A stretch of 64,000 nt of DNA from Scilla litardierei (GCA_030789695.1 CM061139.1:107916837-107980836); one strand, 5' to 3'. Shown: positions 1 to 12,744, counted from the stretch's first letter. Numbers and translations: made by a program. Notes: generated from the letters alone by a model not told the origin.

Positions 1-527
1 GGATCAAAGAGTTAGGGTTTGGTGTGGTTTAGTTTGAGGGGAAACGACAGAGAAAGGCTTAGGTGCTGTGTGCGTGAGAGGGGTAAGCTGAGGTTCTTTC
101 TTCTTTCTTCTCTCTATTTTTTCTTTCTTTTTCCATCATTTTTCAGAATTTTCTCCTCTTTTGATCTTCTACTGAGCCACCTCACCCTCTCCAAATTACT
201 ATGGGTTAGACATGTGGCCTTGATTTGGTGAGAATTAGCATGGTGATGCTACTTCATAAGAGGAGGTGGCTTGCTTAGGAAAATAGGACTTAAATTTTCT
301 AATAATTTAAATATAAACCCATTAATACAAAATACATTACTAATTACAAGTATTTCATGCCATATATTTCATTTATTTAAACCCAATGATATATAAAAAT
401 AATATTAAAATAATTTTTAACTTGAAAAATTAAAGAAAAATACACAAAGGCTCCCAAAAATTTATACGCATATATATACGTCAAAGAATACGTATTAATA
501 CACGTATATAAAGTTTGGTCCATTACA
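1..527 (-). mobile_element. Partial 3' LTR of a gypsy-like element, cut by the window edge
   Basis: Read on the minus strand, an LTR begins TGTAATGGACC at 527, directly after a polypurine tract. The order (purine tract AAGGTGGGTAGAA, then TGT) matches the 3' end of the LARD at 43171-43183. The stretch is AT-rich, then pyrimidine- and GT-rich toward position 1. The rest of the LTR lies outside the window. The 70-residue frame at 19-231 is not credible coding. Confidence 0.6.
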
Positions 528-546
528 TTCTACCCACCTTAAAATA
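528..546 (-). other. Polypurine tract of the left-edge gypsy-like element
   Basis: On the minus strand it reads AAGGTGGGTAGAA directly before the TGTAATGG LTR start. The neighbouring minus-strand words AAAGTCCGATGG and GGACTTTATTTTAAGG parallel AAAGTCCGAGG and GGAATTTATTCTAAGG near 43150 in the LARD, so the two elements are related. Confidence 0.6.
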
Positions 547-660
547 AAGTCCGCCATCGGACTTTTTGAGGTTAGGAGTCTAGGGGTAGATCTAAGGGTC
601 TTTCCACCCATATACACTTAATATAAACACACATTATTATAAGTATCTTATATGGATACG

Positions 661-695
<35 letters not shown>

Positions 696-810
696 CCCCC
701 CAAGATGTACATTACTACACACATATTCATAGATCTCTATAAACCGTTAAAAATATAGATACAACTATTAAAACATTAAATATAACTATACCTATATCAT
801 ATGTTAATAC
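547..810 (-). other. Internal sequence of the left-edge element, interrupted by E1
   Basis: AT/CA-rich, no coding signal. It contains a CG then CA dinucleotide run at 661-695. E1 begins at 811. Comparable CA/TA-rich DNA resumes at 9707, so E1 probably sits inside this element. Confidence 0.45.
661..695. repeat. (CG)n(CA)n microsatellite
   Basis: Four CG units pass directly into about a dozen CA units and end in a short C run. Confidence 0.9.
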
Positions 811-3234
811 TGAAGGGGTTTTGCAGGCCCTTAGGGCATAAATCCGTGCCCATCCTAAGTCGGACGGAACACAAAAGCAAAAAAATGCAGCGGAAAAATA
901 AAATTATGTTAATCTGATTAACATGCAACCCTAAGGAACCAGACCCTTAGCCAGGATCTCTGCCAACTCAGGGTGGATCTGACCACCCCAAGAGGGATCT
1001 AAACTACTGCGAATAATTAAAACGAAAGCTTCTAAAACCATACCCGGAATCTCAACCCTGGGGCAGGCAAGATGTTCCGCACCGTCTTCTGAGCCGCTCC
1101 CAGTCCTACGCCGAGCCGCTCCTCGAACCGCTCCGTGTCCCGAGGCGAGCAATCCTCGTGTCGCTAAACCAACCACGCGCCGCTCACACGAGTGAAAGCC
1201 TTCGCCAAGATTTCGGATCCGAATCCGAACTCCTTCGTGGCTTTGCAAGAGCCCTCAGGAGTAAGGCAGAAATATATGGAGAAGAAGAATTAATTTAATC
1301 CTAGATCTGAGCGTGCTCTAACATTTACGAGAGCTGCTCAGATCTGGAGCTTGGGACGAGTTTGGAGGAAGGGGGAGGCCCCTATTTATATATGCGGCTA
1401 ACTCTCCCCTTTTCTCCACAACCGATGTGGGACTATTAAATGGAGTTAATAAATTCAATTTAGTTTGCCTTTCACAAAGGCTAAACTTCCGTGAATTTTA
1501 ACTCCCTCACCGTTGAGCTTCATGATTGATACAACCTATCAATTCGAAGGGTGTTCAATGGTGAACGCATAGGAAAAAATGGCGAGTCAATCGGAGTCCG
1601 TTTGACCCTCCAATTGATCGCCCAAAGTTCAGCCCTCGGCTTGATTTTCGTCCAAAATCAGCCGTCAAAAACTGCTCAACCCCTAGGATTCTGCACCCAA
1701 CCTGTGGGGCCCACACTGCCAGCTCACTGGACCTGGGTGCAGCCCAGACCTAGACCTGGGCGCAGCCCAGGCCAGGCCTGGGCGCCCAGGGCGCCCAGGC
1801 CCAGCCACCCAGGCGCCCTGGCTCAGCTGTGCCTAGGCTGGGCGCCCTGGCTCAACTGGGCCTGGCCAGGCGCCTAGGCCAGACCTGGCCTGGCCTGGGT
1901 CAGCCTGGTCTGACCCATGTCCAGTGTGGGCATGGGTCAGACCCTTTTGGGCTGTTATGGACATAACTTGGGCATCTGGCGTCCGATTTGGACGCCGTTC
2001 GAACCTGGGTTTAGACCGGGAAATTCCCGTCTTACCCGTGAACTTTTCCTTGCATTTATTTTATTAAATATGGTCTTAAACTATTTAAGACACATTTAAT
2101 CTCTTCTGCATCAAATGCAAATTAGTCCCCTATCTTAGCTTAAATTGTCATTTGCATCAAAATGCAATTTTCGCTTCCTTTGCATCAAATGCAAATTATT
2201 CTCCCTAACTAATTTCTACCTATTACTAGACGAAGGTCGCACTCTGTGTGAGACCCTACAGCCTGACCCTTACAACAGGTTGGGCTCGAAGCCCTATGCG
2301 GCAGTGACCACGAGTAGTGGTTGCCGTCCCTGCTTCAGAATCATAATTATGTGGTTGACTCATCGACATGAGTATTGTCGGGACCACCTTGACTGTGTCT
2401 GTGATTAGTTATATAGTTATAGTCTTTTCATCTAGACTATGTCGTGTAGATCAAGTCTAGGGTACGGTTAAACTGTCAATCCCAATAATTTGACTCCGGT
2501 TAGTTTCTATCGATCTTTAGCCAACTAATGTTGGACTTCTTCTAACATACTCTGATCAGATATTTTACTAAAGACTGAACTAACTTTACGACACTAACTC
2601 CCATTGACCGGGAGAGACGAATCCTCTCTTGGTCATTACTCTCCTTGTACGCTTCAAGTGACACCCAATCAAAGACCTTTCGGCAGGCCTAGCCTCGAAG
2701 TTAGGTCAGTAATCTAAGTGGCAACGTTCACGCACAGATTCGTAAAATGACCTCAATTCAAAAGACCAACTTACCTATCATCACTAAGAGTTATCATTGA
2801 CAGATTGGTCAATATAACCATATGATAACTCTTGTGGATCGTTCAGTGAACTCATTCTCTAATGAGCACCTGTGTCTCGTCTTCGACTTCGCCAAGTCAA
2901 ACGATCATGAGATCATCGCCACCGCTAAACGGTGAAGAGTAAGACACAATGGTCTATCCGATGTTTTGATATCCTGTCTCGAAACATCTACGACCACGAA
3001 CCCTTTTAGACTTATGCTACAGACGGTCAAACATTTCTCCATGATCGAGATACTCATCTCGATACATGTTTGACCTTGCATAAGTCTCAGGACTTTACCT
3101 AAGTTAATATCTAATATTTACTACATTATAAAATAACTTAGATAAATTATTACCAAACAACTTACTGTTATTTCGAACAAGACGTTTGTGCTATTCACAC
3201 AGAGATAAATAGCCTCGAGGGCATCATCTCTCTA
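811..3234 (-). repeat. E1 3' LTR
   Basis: 2424 bp, near-identical to 7232-9706 by eye. In transcript sense it starts at 3234 and ends at 811 in CTTCA. It contains a TATA-like box on the minus strand (1381-1394), a GC-rich block (1733-1915), and three clustered inverted pairs of TTTGCAT/ATGCAAA near 2105-2195. Confidence 0.85.
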
Positions 3235-3248
3235 TATCTCCCACTTGC
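3235..3248 (-). other. E1 polypurine tract
   Basis: On the minus strand it reads GCAAGTGGGAGATA, directly before the 3' LTR. The same 14-mer occurs at 58621-58634 in element C. Confidence 0.85.
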
Positions 3249-3303
3249 ACTCAGGCCCATTTATCTCGATATCTCATACCGTATTTACACATAAGTTTTT
3301 CCG

Positions 3304-3790
3304 ACTTCATGTGGTAGAGCCTTTATGAGTGGATCTGCTAAAACCGTCTACAATATAGACTTAAGGGGTTTCAATGTTCACGTTAGACCAACCATTTGAA
3401 TCTCATTCAAATAATTCACTTGGTCTTTCGGAATCCATAATATTTTATTTCCTTGGATCTTATCCAGTTCATCGTACCTTACGATAATAATTTTAAATTA
3501 GTTACTGGTCATTTCAAATGGTTCATATCTATTTCTGATAAAATGTCAAACCTTTTGATTACTTTGTCAAAATAAATGTTCCATCCCTTTGATGCCTCAC
3601 ATGTAATTTATACGCTCCCACTGACCTTGAAAAATTTCTGGCTAATTCATATAAGTTGGTTCGTCTAAATCATATTTAGAAAAACGAACTTATAAGTGAA
3701 TGCTCCAATTTTCATGGTCAACATGAGCGTTTACATCGAATTTGGTCCGAGTAGATCTGTACCATCTGCTGGCGAAAACGATTTCATCAT
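3304..3790 (-). pseudogene. E1 copia pol relic (RT and RNase H end fragments)
   Basis: On the minus strand, 3342-3304 encodes LADPLIKALPHEV, a recognisable form of the copia pol C-terminal LADxLTKxL motif. Around 3790-3700 is an eroded stretch collinear with the RT fragment at 58117-58200 in element C. Frameshifts and stops break everything between. Integrase and the RT catalytic core are not recognisable. It lies just upstream of the polypurine tract, as expected for the pol end. Confidence 0.6.
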
Positions 3791-5006
3791 AATCCGTTTT
3801 ATAAGAATTAGGATGAAAACCGTTCTCGGCCAACATGATTGTACTTCACTATTTACTTTCTGCACCAATCTTTTAACTTAAAGATTTACTTGCAGAAAAT
3901 GAGAAAACATTTTCCTTGGGCACGTAAACTAAATTCCAAAATTTATTTACGCACACGGACCTATTCTGATTGCATCAAGTTATAAATTGGAGTTACTACT
4001 CCGAATTTCATCCCAGAAGTTGACTAAGTCATCATCAGCTATGAAGTCTAACTCGACAATTTGTCTCACGAGATTCGAGTAATTATACAACTTCCTAATG
4101 ATCGATTTAATGAATATCTCGTTGATAATGTCCTCATAGAACATTATCAAAACCTGGGCATTACTATCTGTGACTTAACCCAGAGGGAGGACTTAACTCA
4201 GAGTCACTTGCTATGGATCGCACCAAGTCTAACTAAGTGTGATTCATACCTTTTAACACACCGATGTGTTAACAGACTTGACCTGAGAGAAAATCACATT
4301 TTCTTTTAATTACGCAAGATATTTTATATCTAAGTATTTGACCATTCGATCTAATCGAATCAGTTTAAATACTTTTGTCATTTCGTTCTTTATTTTATCA
4401 GACTTGTGTTTCATCAAGAATACGTGTCTTAATAAAATATAAGAATAACTTATTTTGGTTAATCTAGACTCGGGTACATCAGTATATACGAGACTGAGTT
4501 CGACAACTCATTCTCCCACTGTCTTACAGATGGGTTTCGGCCATTATATCTAAGAGTATAAGATTCAAAAGTGTCCGTAGACTTCATAATGCGAGAGGTC
4601 AGACCCCTCCTTATGTGATTTGTGAAGCTTAGTCTCTCGATACGGCCTAGTCTATTTTTCCATATAAGTCTGCTACTATCTTGTGTATTTATATTAACAT
4701 TTAATATATATATATATATATATATTATCGTTATACATATTACTCATTGCTTCAGAAGCAATGTGACGACATTTGTCAAAATGTGTTAACCTTTTGTATA
4801 ACAATAATTATGAAATCGTGACATCAAAATATGTCACATTTTCATTCCCTCCTACTTATGCCTTTACTAATGATAAATTAAACTATTTAACTCGATTGAC
4901 TTTCCGAAGTGCCTTCTTCCTTTTCTAAATCACATTTAGATATTAAATAGCCCAATATAAATGAATAGTTATGCAAGCATCTCATGTATCCAAACGCCTG
5001 AGCTTT

Positions 5007-5997
5007 GCAACCTTGAGTGTAGCTCAACAAGTTGCTCGTCTCAAGATCCGGTCGGGATGCATAGTCTTCCACCGCTCATACACTCGTATTCGACTCAAAC
5101 AGTTTGATCGAATTCTCGAACTTTGCGGATCAAAATTGTTTTTCTATACAACCTTGAGTGTAGCTAAACAAGTTGTAGGGAGAAACATACTTCGAATATC
5201 CTATATGTTCAGGCTGCCCCATATAGAGGCGAGTGCCATATAGCGTGAATTTATTTTGTTGGACCCAGAACTTAATGAAACCATACTTCTTAAGTCTGTT
5301 CTTTAGAAGGTCATTTTAATGTCAACGAGAATATAGTTTAATTCTATCAATTAGAATTTAACTTGATATTCAATTAATCAACCTATTTGACCAGTTAACT
5401 TATTCCATTAAAATATTACATTTTGATTCCTTTGGTAAACATAGTCTCGCCCTAGTTTAGCATATGTTCAATATTAAATATAGGTAGAATGGCTTTTATC
5501 TATCTATATCCTCCCGCTATTTTTACGATCATTTTTAAGCCTTAATAATGAACGATTTAATCAAATTAAATAAATGGGTAAGAAATCCAATCACCCTGAG
5601 CCTAACAACCTTGAGTGTAGCCCAACAAGTTGCTTGACTCTGCGATTGGAAGATGACTCTTCATCAATCATATCAGATATGACCCTCTTATTGGTTTTTA
5701 CCCCTAGCCATTTGTGATCATGAGTGTGCTCATCCAAATCACAATGTCTAATCTAGTCGGACCCTTGTTTTTGTGTCTAGCCTGACTTGCACCGGTGCTC
5801 GGTGTATTCACGACCAGTAGGTTTGGGTCAAGTTTGACACTACAACTAGCCAGACTACATCATTGACTTAACTTACGCCGGTGCTCGGTGTATTCATGAA
5901 ACGACGGTTTGGGTCAAGTCAAGATTTCATCTTATGTATAGAGAAGTTGGTTTCTACAAGGTTGCCATGTTACAGCTTGAGTGTATCTCAACAACTG
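5007..5997. repeat. Array of five related hairpins in the E1 internal region
   Basis: Five copies of a stem-loop with centre TGAGTGTAGCTCA or a variant lie at 5007-5035, 5148-5176, 5605-5633, 5712-5744 and about 5968-5997. The outer stems are GCAAC/GTTGC, ACAAC/GTTGT, ACAAC/GTTGC (imperfect) and TTGTGAT/ATCACAA; the fifth is weak. The change on both arms argues that pairing is kept. The matching array in element C is at 55991-56858. The function is unknown. Confidence 0.75.
5784..5920. repeat. Tandem duplication around CCGGTGCTCGGTGTATTCA
   Basis: Two copies of a unit containing CCGGTGCTCGGTGTATTCA and then GGTTTGGGTCAAGT, about 90 bp apart. The second copy is bounded by TTGACTT and AAGTCAA, which can pair. 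It interleaves with the hairpin array. Confidence 0.7.
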
Positions 5998-6769
5998 GAA
6001 CACGGGTCCTATATTTGCCAACCCCTAAAACAAGGAGGGCTACGGCTAATCTTGAAGAAGATCATTAACGTATTTGACTCAAATATAGTCCAAGGTGTCA
6101 TACAATCATGATTCACGTCATTGCGGTCCAGCGGAACACAGCTAGGAAATTGACTAAGCCAGGATCACTATCCCTTAGACTAGCTAGGGTGATCCAACGA
6201 ACTTAGCCAAGCACATTGACTGGATCATGGTCTATTGAATGAAGCTTGTCATTTTTATATGCGTGCCATAGACTAAAAGGCTTTTATTAACAACTAATTA
6301 ATCCTATCAACTAGTTGAATCCTTAAATTCAAAATTTTAGGATTTGTTTAATAACTTTTATTAAATCCTTATCAACTATAAATTTCACGTGCTATCCTAA
6401 TCGTTATTAGGATTTTAATAAATTTATTAACAACGCTAAAAGCGAAGCCCTTTAATGAGAATTAATTTCATAACAATTAGAATTAAAATTTTCATTAAAG
6501 GGACTACCCTAATCAGGAATTAGGTCTTAAAGGGTTGCTAGATGTTTTATTAAAACATAGCATGTCATTAAAATTCAATTAATAAATTTTAATGATTTCT
6601 TAATGGCTAACCTAAAGGGTTGTCTTGTGTTATCAAATAAGGGACAAGATGACATAGCCATTAACATAAAGTTATACTAATTTTATCGCATAAAAGAGTA
6701 TACAACTATTTAACAATTAAATAGAACAACATTTATCAAATAAACAATTTAGCATGCATACTTAAATTT

Positions 6770-7160
6770 AACATTTAAATTTAAAATATGATTTTTAAAA
6801 CATTTTATTTTATCTCATAAAAATAAAAAACTTGTTTAAAAAAATCACAAAATTTGCATGCTACTTAAAATATTTATCGCATACAAATTTTAAACTTTTA
6901 AAATCAGTTTTAAAAATGTCACATAAATTTAAAACATCATTTTAAAAATTTTCGTGCTTTAAAATTTATCATATAAAATTTTTAAAGATATAAAATCATT
7001 TTAAACTTATCATATAAATTTTTAAAGTTTTAAAATAAGTTTTAAAATTATCACATAAATTTAAAACGTTATTTTTAAAATTTTCATGCTTAAAAATTTA
7101 TCATATAAAATTTTTAAACATCATTTTAAACTTGTCGCATAAATTTAAAGAAAACCTTTT
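6770..7160. repeat. AT-rich degenerate tandem repeats in the E1 leader
   Basis: Repeated words such as ATCATATAAA, ATTTTTAAA and CATTTTAAAC recur every few tens of bases with no coding frame. The same AT-rich character occupies the matching leader of element C (55057-55750). Confidence 0.6.
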
Positions 7161-7214
7161 TCTATATTTAAAAGCGTTTAATTAATCAATCGCAGTCCTA
7201 GATTAGCATACAGA

Positions 7215-7230
7215 CATGACTTTGATACCA
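7215..7230 (-). other. E1 primer binding site
   Basis: On the minus strand it reads TGGTATCAAAGTCATG, one base after the LTR end. It resembles the complement of the plant initiator-Met tRNA 3' end (TGGTATCAGAGC) with an A in place of G. Element C has the same variant at 55041-55056. Confidence 0.85.
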
Positions 7231-7821
7231 CTGAAGGGTTTTTGCGGACCCTTAGGGCATAAATCCGTGCCCGTCCTAAGTCGGACGGAACACGGAAGCA
7301 AAAAAATGCAGCAGAAAAATAAAATTATGTTAATCTAATTAACATGCAGCCCTAAGGAACTAGACCCTTAGCCAGGATCTCTGCCAACTCAGAGTGGATC
7401 TGACCACTCCAAGAGGGATCTAAACTACTGCGAATAATTAAAACGAAAGCTTCTAAAAACATATCCGAAATCTTAACCCTGGGGCCGGCAAGATTTTCTG
7501 CACCGTCTTCCGAGCCGCTCCCCGTCCCACGCCGAGCCGCTCCTCGAACCGCTTCTCGAACAGCTCCGCATCCCGAGGCGAGCAATCCTCGTGTCGCCGA
7601 ACCAACCACGCGTCGAAGAAAGTTTCACGCGAGTGAAAGCCTTCGCCAAGATTTCGGATCCGAATCCGAACTCCTTCGTGGCTTTGCTAGAGCTCTCAAG
7701 AGTAAGACAGAAATATAGGGAGAAGAAGAATTAATTTAAGTCTAGATCCGAGCGTGCTCCAACATTTACGAGAGCCGCTCAGATCTGGAGCTTGGTACGA
7801 GTTTGGAAGAAGAGGGAGGCC

Positions 7822-7835
7822 CCTATTTATATAGG
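7822..7835 (-). promoter_or_regulatory. TATA box of the E1 5' LTR
   Basis: The minus-strand sequence CCTATATAAATAGGGG is shared with element C (54399-54411) and is similar in the other E1 LTR. It is a good match to a plant TATA box and would place the start about 30 bp further along the minus strand. Confidence 0.65.
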
Positions 7836-8164
7836 CGGCTGACTCTCCCCTTTTCTCCACAACCGATGTGGGACTATTAAATGGAGTTAATAAATTCAAT
7901 TTAGTTTGCCTTTCACAAAGGCTAAACTTCCGTGAATTTTAACTCCCTCACCGTTGAGCTTCATGATTGATATACAACCTATCAATTCGAAGGGTGTTCA
8001 ACGGTAAACGCATAGGAAAAAACGGCGAGTCAATCGGAGTCTGTTTGACCCTCCAATTGATCGCCCAAAGTTCAGCCCTCGGCTTGATTTTCGTCCAAAA
8101 TCAGCCGTCAAAAACTGCTCAACCCCTAGGGTTCTGCACCCAACCTGTAGGGCCCACACTGCCA

Positions 8165-8395
8165 GCTCACTGGACCTGGGTGCAGCCTAGACCTGGACCT
8201 CGGCGCAGCCCAGGCCAGGCCAGGGCGCCGGGGCCAGGCGCTCAGCGCCTGGGCCTGCGCCCAGGCGGCCGGGCCTGGGCCTGGGCCGGGTGCCCAGGCC
8301 CAGGCGGGCCAGACACCCTGGCTCAGCTGGGCCTGGCCAGGCACCCAAGCCAGACCTTGTCTGGCCTGGGTCAGCCTGGTCTGACCCATGTCCAG
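8165..8395. repeat. GC-rich GGCC/CAGG block in the E1 LTR (partner at 1733-1915)
   Basis: Almost only G and C, built from overlapping GCCCAGG, CCTGGGC, GGCCAGG and GGCGCC words. Length and order differ between the two LTRs, unlike the rest of the LTR, which suggests slippage. Long frames here on both strands are composition artefacts. Confidence 0.8.
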
Positions 8396-9706
8396 TGTGG
8401 GCATGTGTCAGACCCTTTTGGGATGTTATGGGCATAACGTGGGCATCTGGCGTCCGATTTGGACGCCGTTCGAACCTGGGTTTAGACCGAGACATTCCTG
8501 TCTTACCCGTGAACTTTTTCTTGTATTTATTTTATTAAATATGGTCTTAAACTATTTAAGACACATTTAATCTCTTTTGCATCATATGCAAATTAGTCCC
8601 ATATCTTAGCTTAAATTGTCATTTGCATCAAAATGTAATTTTCTCTTCCTTTGCATCAAATGCAAATTATTCTCCCTAACTAATTTCTACCTATTACTAG
8701 ACGAAGGTCGCACTCTGTGTGAGACCATATAGCCTGACCCTTACAACAGGTTGGGCTCGAAGCCCTATGCGACAGTGACCACGAGCAGTGGTTGCCGTCC
8801 ATGCTTCAGAATTATAATTATGCAGTTGACTCATCGACATGAGTATTGTCGGGACCACCCGGACTGTGTCCGAGATAAGTTCTGCAGTTATAGTCTCTTT
8901 GTCTAAACTATGTCATGTAGATCAAGTCTAGGGTACGGTTAAACTGTCAACCCCAATAACTTGACTCCGGGTAGTTTATATCGATCTTTAGTCAACTAAT
9001 GTTGGACTTCTTCTAACATACTCTGATCAGAGATTTTACTAAAGACCGAACTAATTCTATGACACTAACTCCCATTAACCGGGAGAGACGAATCTTCTCT
9101 TGGTCATTACTCTCCTCGTACGCTTCAAGTGACACCCAATCAAAGACCTTTCGACAGGCCTAGCCTCGAAGTTAGGTCAGTGATCTAAGTGGCACCGTTC
9201 ACGTACAGGTTCGTAAAATGACCTCAAGTCAAAAGACCAACTTGCCTATCATCACTAAGAGTTATCATTGACAGATTGGTCAATATAACCATATGATAAC
9301 TCTTGTGGATCATTCAGTGAACTCATTCTCTAATGAGCACCTATGTCTCGTCTTCGACTTTGCCAAGTCAAACGATCATGAGATCATCTCCACCGCTAAA
9401 CGGTGAAGACTAAGACACAATGGTCTATCCGATGTTTCGATATCCTGTCTTGAAACACCGACAACCACGAACCCTTTTAGACTTATGCTACAAACGGTCA
9501 AACATTTCTCCATGATCGAGATACTCATCTCGATACATGTTTGACCTTGTATAAAGTCTCAGGACTTTACCTAAGTTAAAATCTAATGTTTACTACATTA
9601 TAAAATAACTTAGATAAATTATTACCAAACAACTTACTGTTATTTCGAACAAGACGTTTGTGCTATTCACACAGAGATAAATAGCCTCGAGGGCATCATC
9701 TCTCTA

Positions 9707-10117
9707 CACATACAAATACTTATACAATAGTTTCATATATTCACACATGTTCACACATACATACATAGAAAGTACACTGATTCACTACTACATACATATA
9801 TATCTATCTTACTCCAATGTACATACAATATGGTTAACACCACCATATGCATACACTATATATTACTTACAATAACGTAAAATCATATATCAATATATAT
9901 GTCAAATGTTATGATATTTACATACATACCAAATATTGGGTCACGTGTGTATAATGTACCATCTTACTAATACATACTCACTCTATATATAAGGGTATAT
10001 ATACATATATATCCATACCCAATATTTTGACATAATTCTATATTCATCTATCTATAATCTATATACCTACACCAATATGCATACTTACATGTAGACATCT
10101 ATTTTTATATCTTACAC

Positions 10118-10119
<2 letters not shown>
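9707..10119. other. CA/TA-rich flank right of E1
   Basis: Low-complexity ACATA/TATAC-type sequence with no coding signal. It resembles the reverse complement of the LARD interior (about 41330-43140), so it may be the interior of the element interrupted at 810. Confidence 0.4.
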
Positions 10120-10674
<555 letters not shown>

Positions 10675-10689
10675 AGGGATGTTATCATG

Positions 10690-10830
10690 GGTTATTGGAT
10701 AAGAGTTGTTGGATAAGAGAAATTGGATAAGAGTTTGAATTGTATTTGGGGGTATAAAAATGAGGGATATTATCATGGGTTTTTGGATAAGAGATATTGG
10801 ATAAGAGAAATTGGATAAGGAACAAGAGTT
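10690..10830 (+). repeat. TTGGATAAGAG repeats
   Basis: At least six TTGGATAAGAG-like units lie in two blocks. The blocks are themselves a duplication of about 85 bp beginning GGGAT(G/A)TTATCATGGG. Confidence 0.8.
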
Positions 10831-10899
10831 AGGATGAGGTTTGAATTTGGGGGGGAAACCATTGGTTAGGTTGTTTGAAATTAGAAGTTTGAATTTGAA

Positions 10900-11560
10900 A
10901 AACAAACCTTTTGGGGGGACTTTTGAAAAATTCCTCCTCTCTCATCACTCTCATCACGTGCTCCCAGCAAACCCCGAAGTCAGGGCCCTCAATCTCGCAT
11001 TCCTTCGTCTCCCTCTTCAGCCCCAACTCGAGACAGCCCTCCAACCTCACAACGCTCCCAGAGCTCCGTTGATCACGCGCCTCCGTCTTCAAGTTCACCG
11101 TCGTCCCCAGCCTCCGTCTCCATCTTCTAACCTCGCGAACCCATAAAAACCCTAGATCTGGCTCCCTTTGACTCATGACAGCCCCCTCCCCCTTGCGATC
11201 CCCTCCCCCCTCCTCTCAAACCCTAGGTCACGACAACCTTTCTAATGACCCCCCCTCGTGATCACTCTCGCTGCCATCCAAACTCTACTCTCTCTCTCTC
11301 CCCCAAAAAACCTCAGACCTCATCTGAGAGTTCGGATCGCACCAAGGAGCTCCGACCAATGGCACCGGCGAGAGCTCCGACCAACATCGTTGTTCCATGT
11401 TCACGGTTTGATTCTCAGGTCTCTACCCCATCCCTGTTCCATGAATGGTTTTGCTCTAATTATTATTTCCTCAAATTTTGTATGGGTTTTTATCTCATGC
11501 TTTTTAAAGATAATCCTTTGTTGGTTTTTAAAGATAATCCTTTGTGATTCGAGGTAATTT
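10900..11560 (+). other. C-rich, 5'UTR-like stretch of a possible host gene
   Basis: Pyrimidine-rich sequence with (CT)n at 11287-11300, CCCTAG words and several short frames in all three phases, none of which I recognise. A CAGGT step at 11416-11420 could be a splice donor, followed by AT-rich intron-like DNA. It could be the first exon of a gene whose later exons are lost, or the first exon of the NPR-like relic downstream. Neither is proven. Confidence 0.3.
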
Positions 11561-12148
11561 GAACTTTAGGATTTCAAGTTTATCTATCTATCTGCTTGAG
11601 GGAGGTGGAGGATTACAATATCTACAGTAGGTTTGTGGGGGAGTGCTATTAATCTTGCTAATTCATTAGCAACTTCAGTAGGTTAATTCATTAACAAAAC
11701 TCTGTATCAAGCTTTCATAGTCTTGGTAACATCTACATATTCAGGTAATTAGCTGCTATGGATAGCCAATGGAACATGTAATTTCTACTTTGCCCATGGG
11801 TTATCAATATATTAAGTGATCCTTTTCTTTGTTGGCATGGTCAACCACTGAAAGCATAAATACTTGTTTTGTTTGATTATTCTTTGTGCTCTTTTCTTTA
11901 TGTAATGCTAATATTAGCCATGTAATTTTCGGGTCATGATTTTTTTAATACTCTTAAAGATGTGGTTCATTCTTTGAAATAGTTTTTGGTCTGCATTGTG
12001 TTTTTCCTGTTATACCATTATGATATTTAGTTAGTTTATCCATTGGACACATTCTCTCGCATAAATCTGTGTGTGTATGTCATTTTCGGCCAAATATCAG
12101 TGTTTGTAGGACAACAACCTGTGTTTTCAGCGCAAAAAGCAGGTGAGA
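11561..12148. other. AT-rich intron- or gap-like DNA
   Basis: No gene, RNA or repeat that I recognise. It ends in TGAGA at 12144-12148, the left target site of solo LTR S1. Confidence 0.4.
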
Positions 12149-12734
12149 TGTAACGAACACTTTTCGTTGTACGTTGTTCGTGCACGTGCTTTTGACCGTG
12201 CACGTGTTTATTTTAGACCTTGTTTGTTTGTGAACACTTTAGTGTGATATGTCGTTATGAACGTCTCTGAGAGTATTAAATAGTGGCACTAATTTGGAAC
12301 GACGTTTCTCGAGTCGTTTTCCCACAATTTAATCTTATTCGATGAGACGTTGCGATTCTCACTTTTGACGGGAGACATTTTTATTTTTAGTTTCGTCGTC
12401 CGATGTCGAAATTGAGATCCGTCTTCTTAGTTAGCTCACTTTTGTCATCACGATTACCCCGATATTTATTTTATAATTTTTGGAGTTTATTTGACCACTT
12501 TTATATTTTTAACAAGTGTTATAATATTTTTAATAATTAATGTTTATATTAATTTCGGCCAAACAAAATTTATTTGAGTTTCAAACGTTTTAAATAATTT
12601 TTGAGCCAAATCTCAGCCCCTATCTTGGCCGCACCCAATCCCTATGTGATTAGGAAGAGTGGATTTGAATTTTAAATTATTTTAAACTCCTAATCTCATT
12701 AGGATTAGTCCTAGACCTAGTCAACCCCTCTACA

Positions 12735-12744
12735 CTATATAAAC
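12735..12744 (+). promoter_or_regulatory. TATA box of solo LTR S1
   Basis: CTATATAAAC sits in an AT-to-GC transition about 590 bp into the LTR. If it is used, the stem-loop set at 13806-14268 is transcribed. Confidence 0.6.

Larger units (their letters stand above)
811..9706 (-). mobile_element. E1: non-autonomous copia LTR retrotransposon, minus strand
   Basis: Two long direct repeats (811-3234 and 7232-9706) flank a 4.0 kb internal region. A Met-tRNA-type primer site (7215-7230) adjoins the right repeat and a polypurine tract (3235-3248) adjoins the left one, which fixes the orientation. The 5' LTR end read on the minus strand is TAGAGAGATG, not the usual TG; the 3' end is CA. No 5-bp target duplication is visible (AATAC left, CACAT right). 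The internal region has no frame longer than about 90 residues, only eroded copia pol words. It is closely related to element C at 53673-60049. With gag and most of pol missing, it would have needed enzymes from elsewhere. Confidence 0.85.
7232..9706 (-). repeat. E1 5' LTR
   Basis: 2475 bp; it is the transcriptionally upstream copy. It is about 50 bp longer than the left LTR, with obvious length differences in the GC-rich block (8165-8395). The frames at 7967-8570 on both strands are GC-block artefacts. Confidence 0.85.

Noticed and set aside
7967..8570. Frames up to 156 residues near the E1 5' LTR
   Set aside because: GC block of the LTR, shifted by indels in the other LTR (1551-1877).
806..9711. 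Target duplication for E1
   Set aside because: AATAC on the left and CACAT on the right do not match, so I do not claim one.
11140..11230. CCCTAG/ACCCTAG words as telomere-like repeat
   Set aside because: Isolated words in a C-rich stretch, no tandem array.
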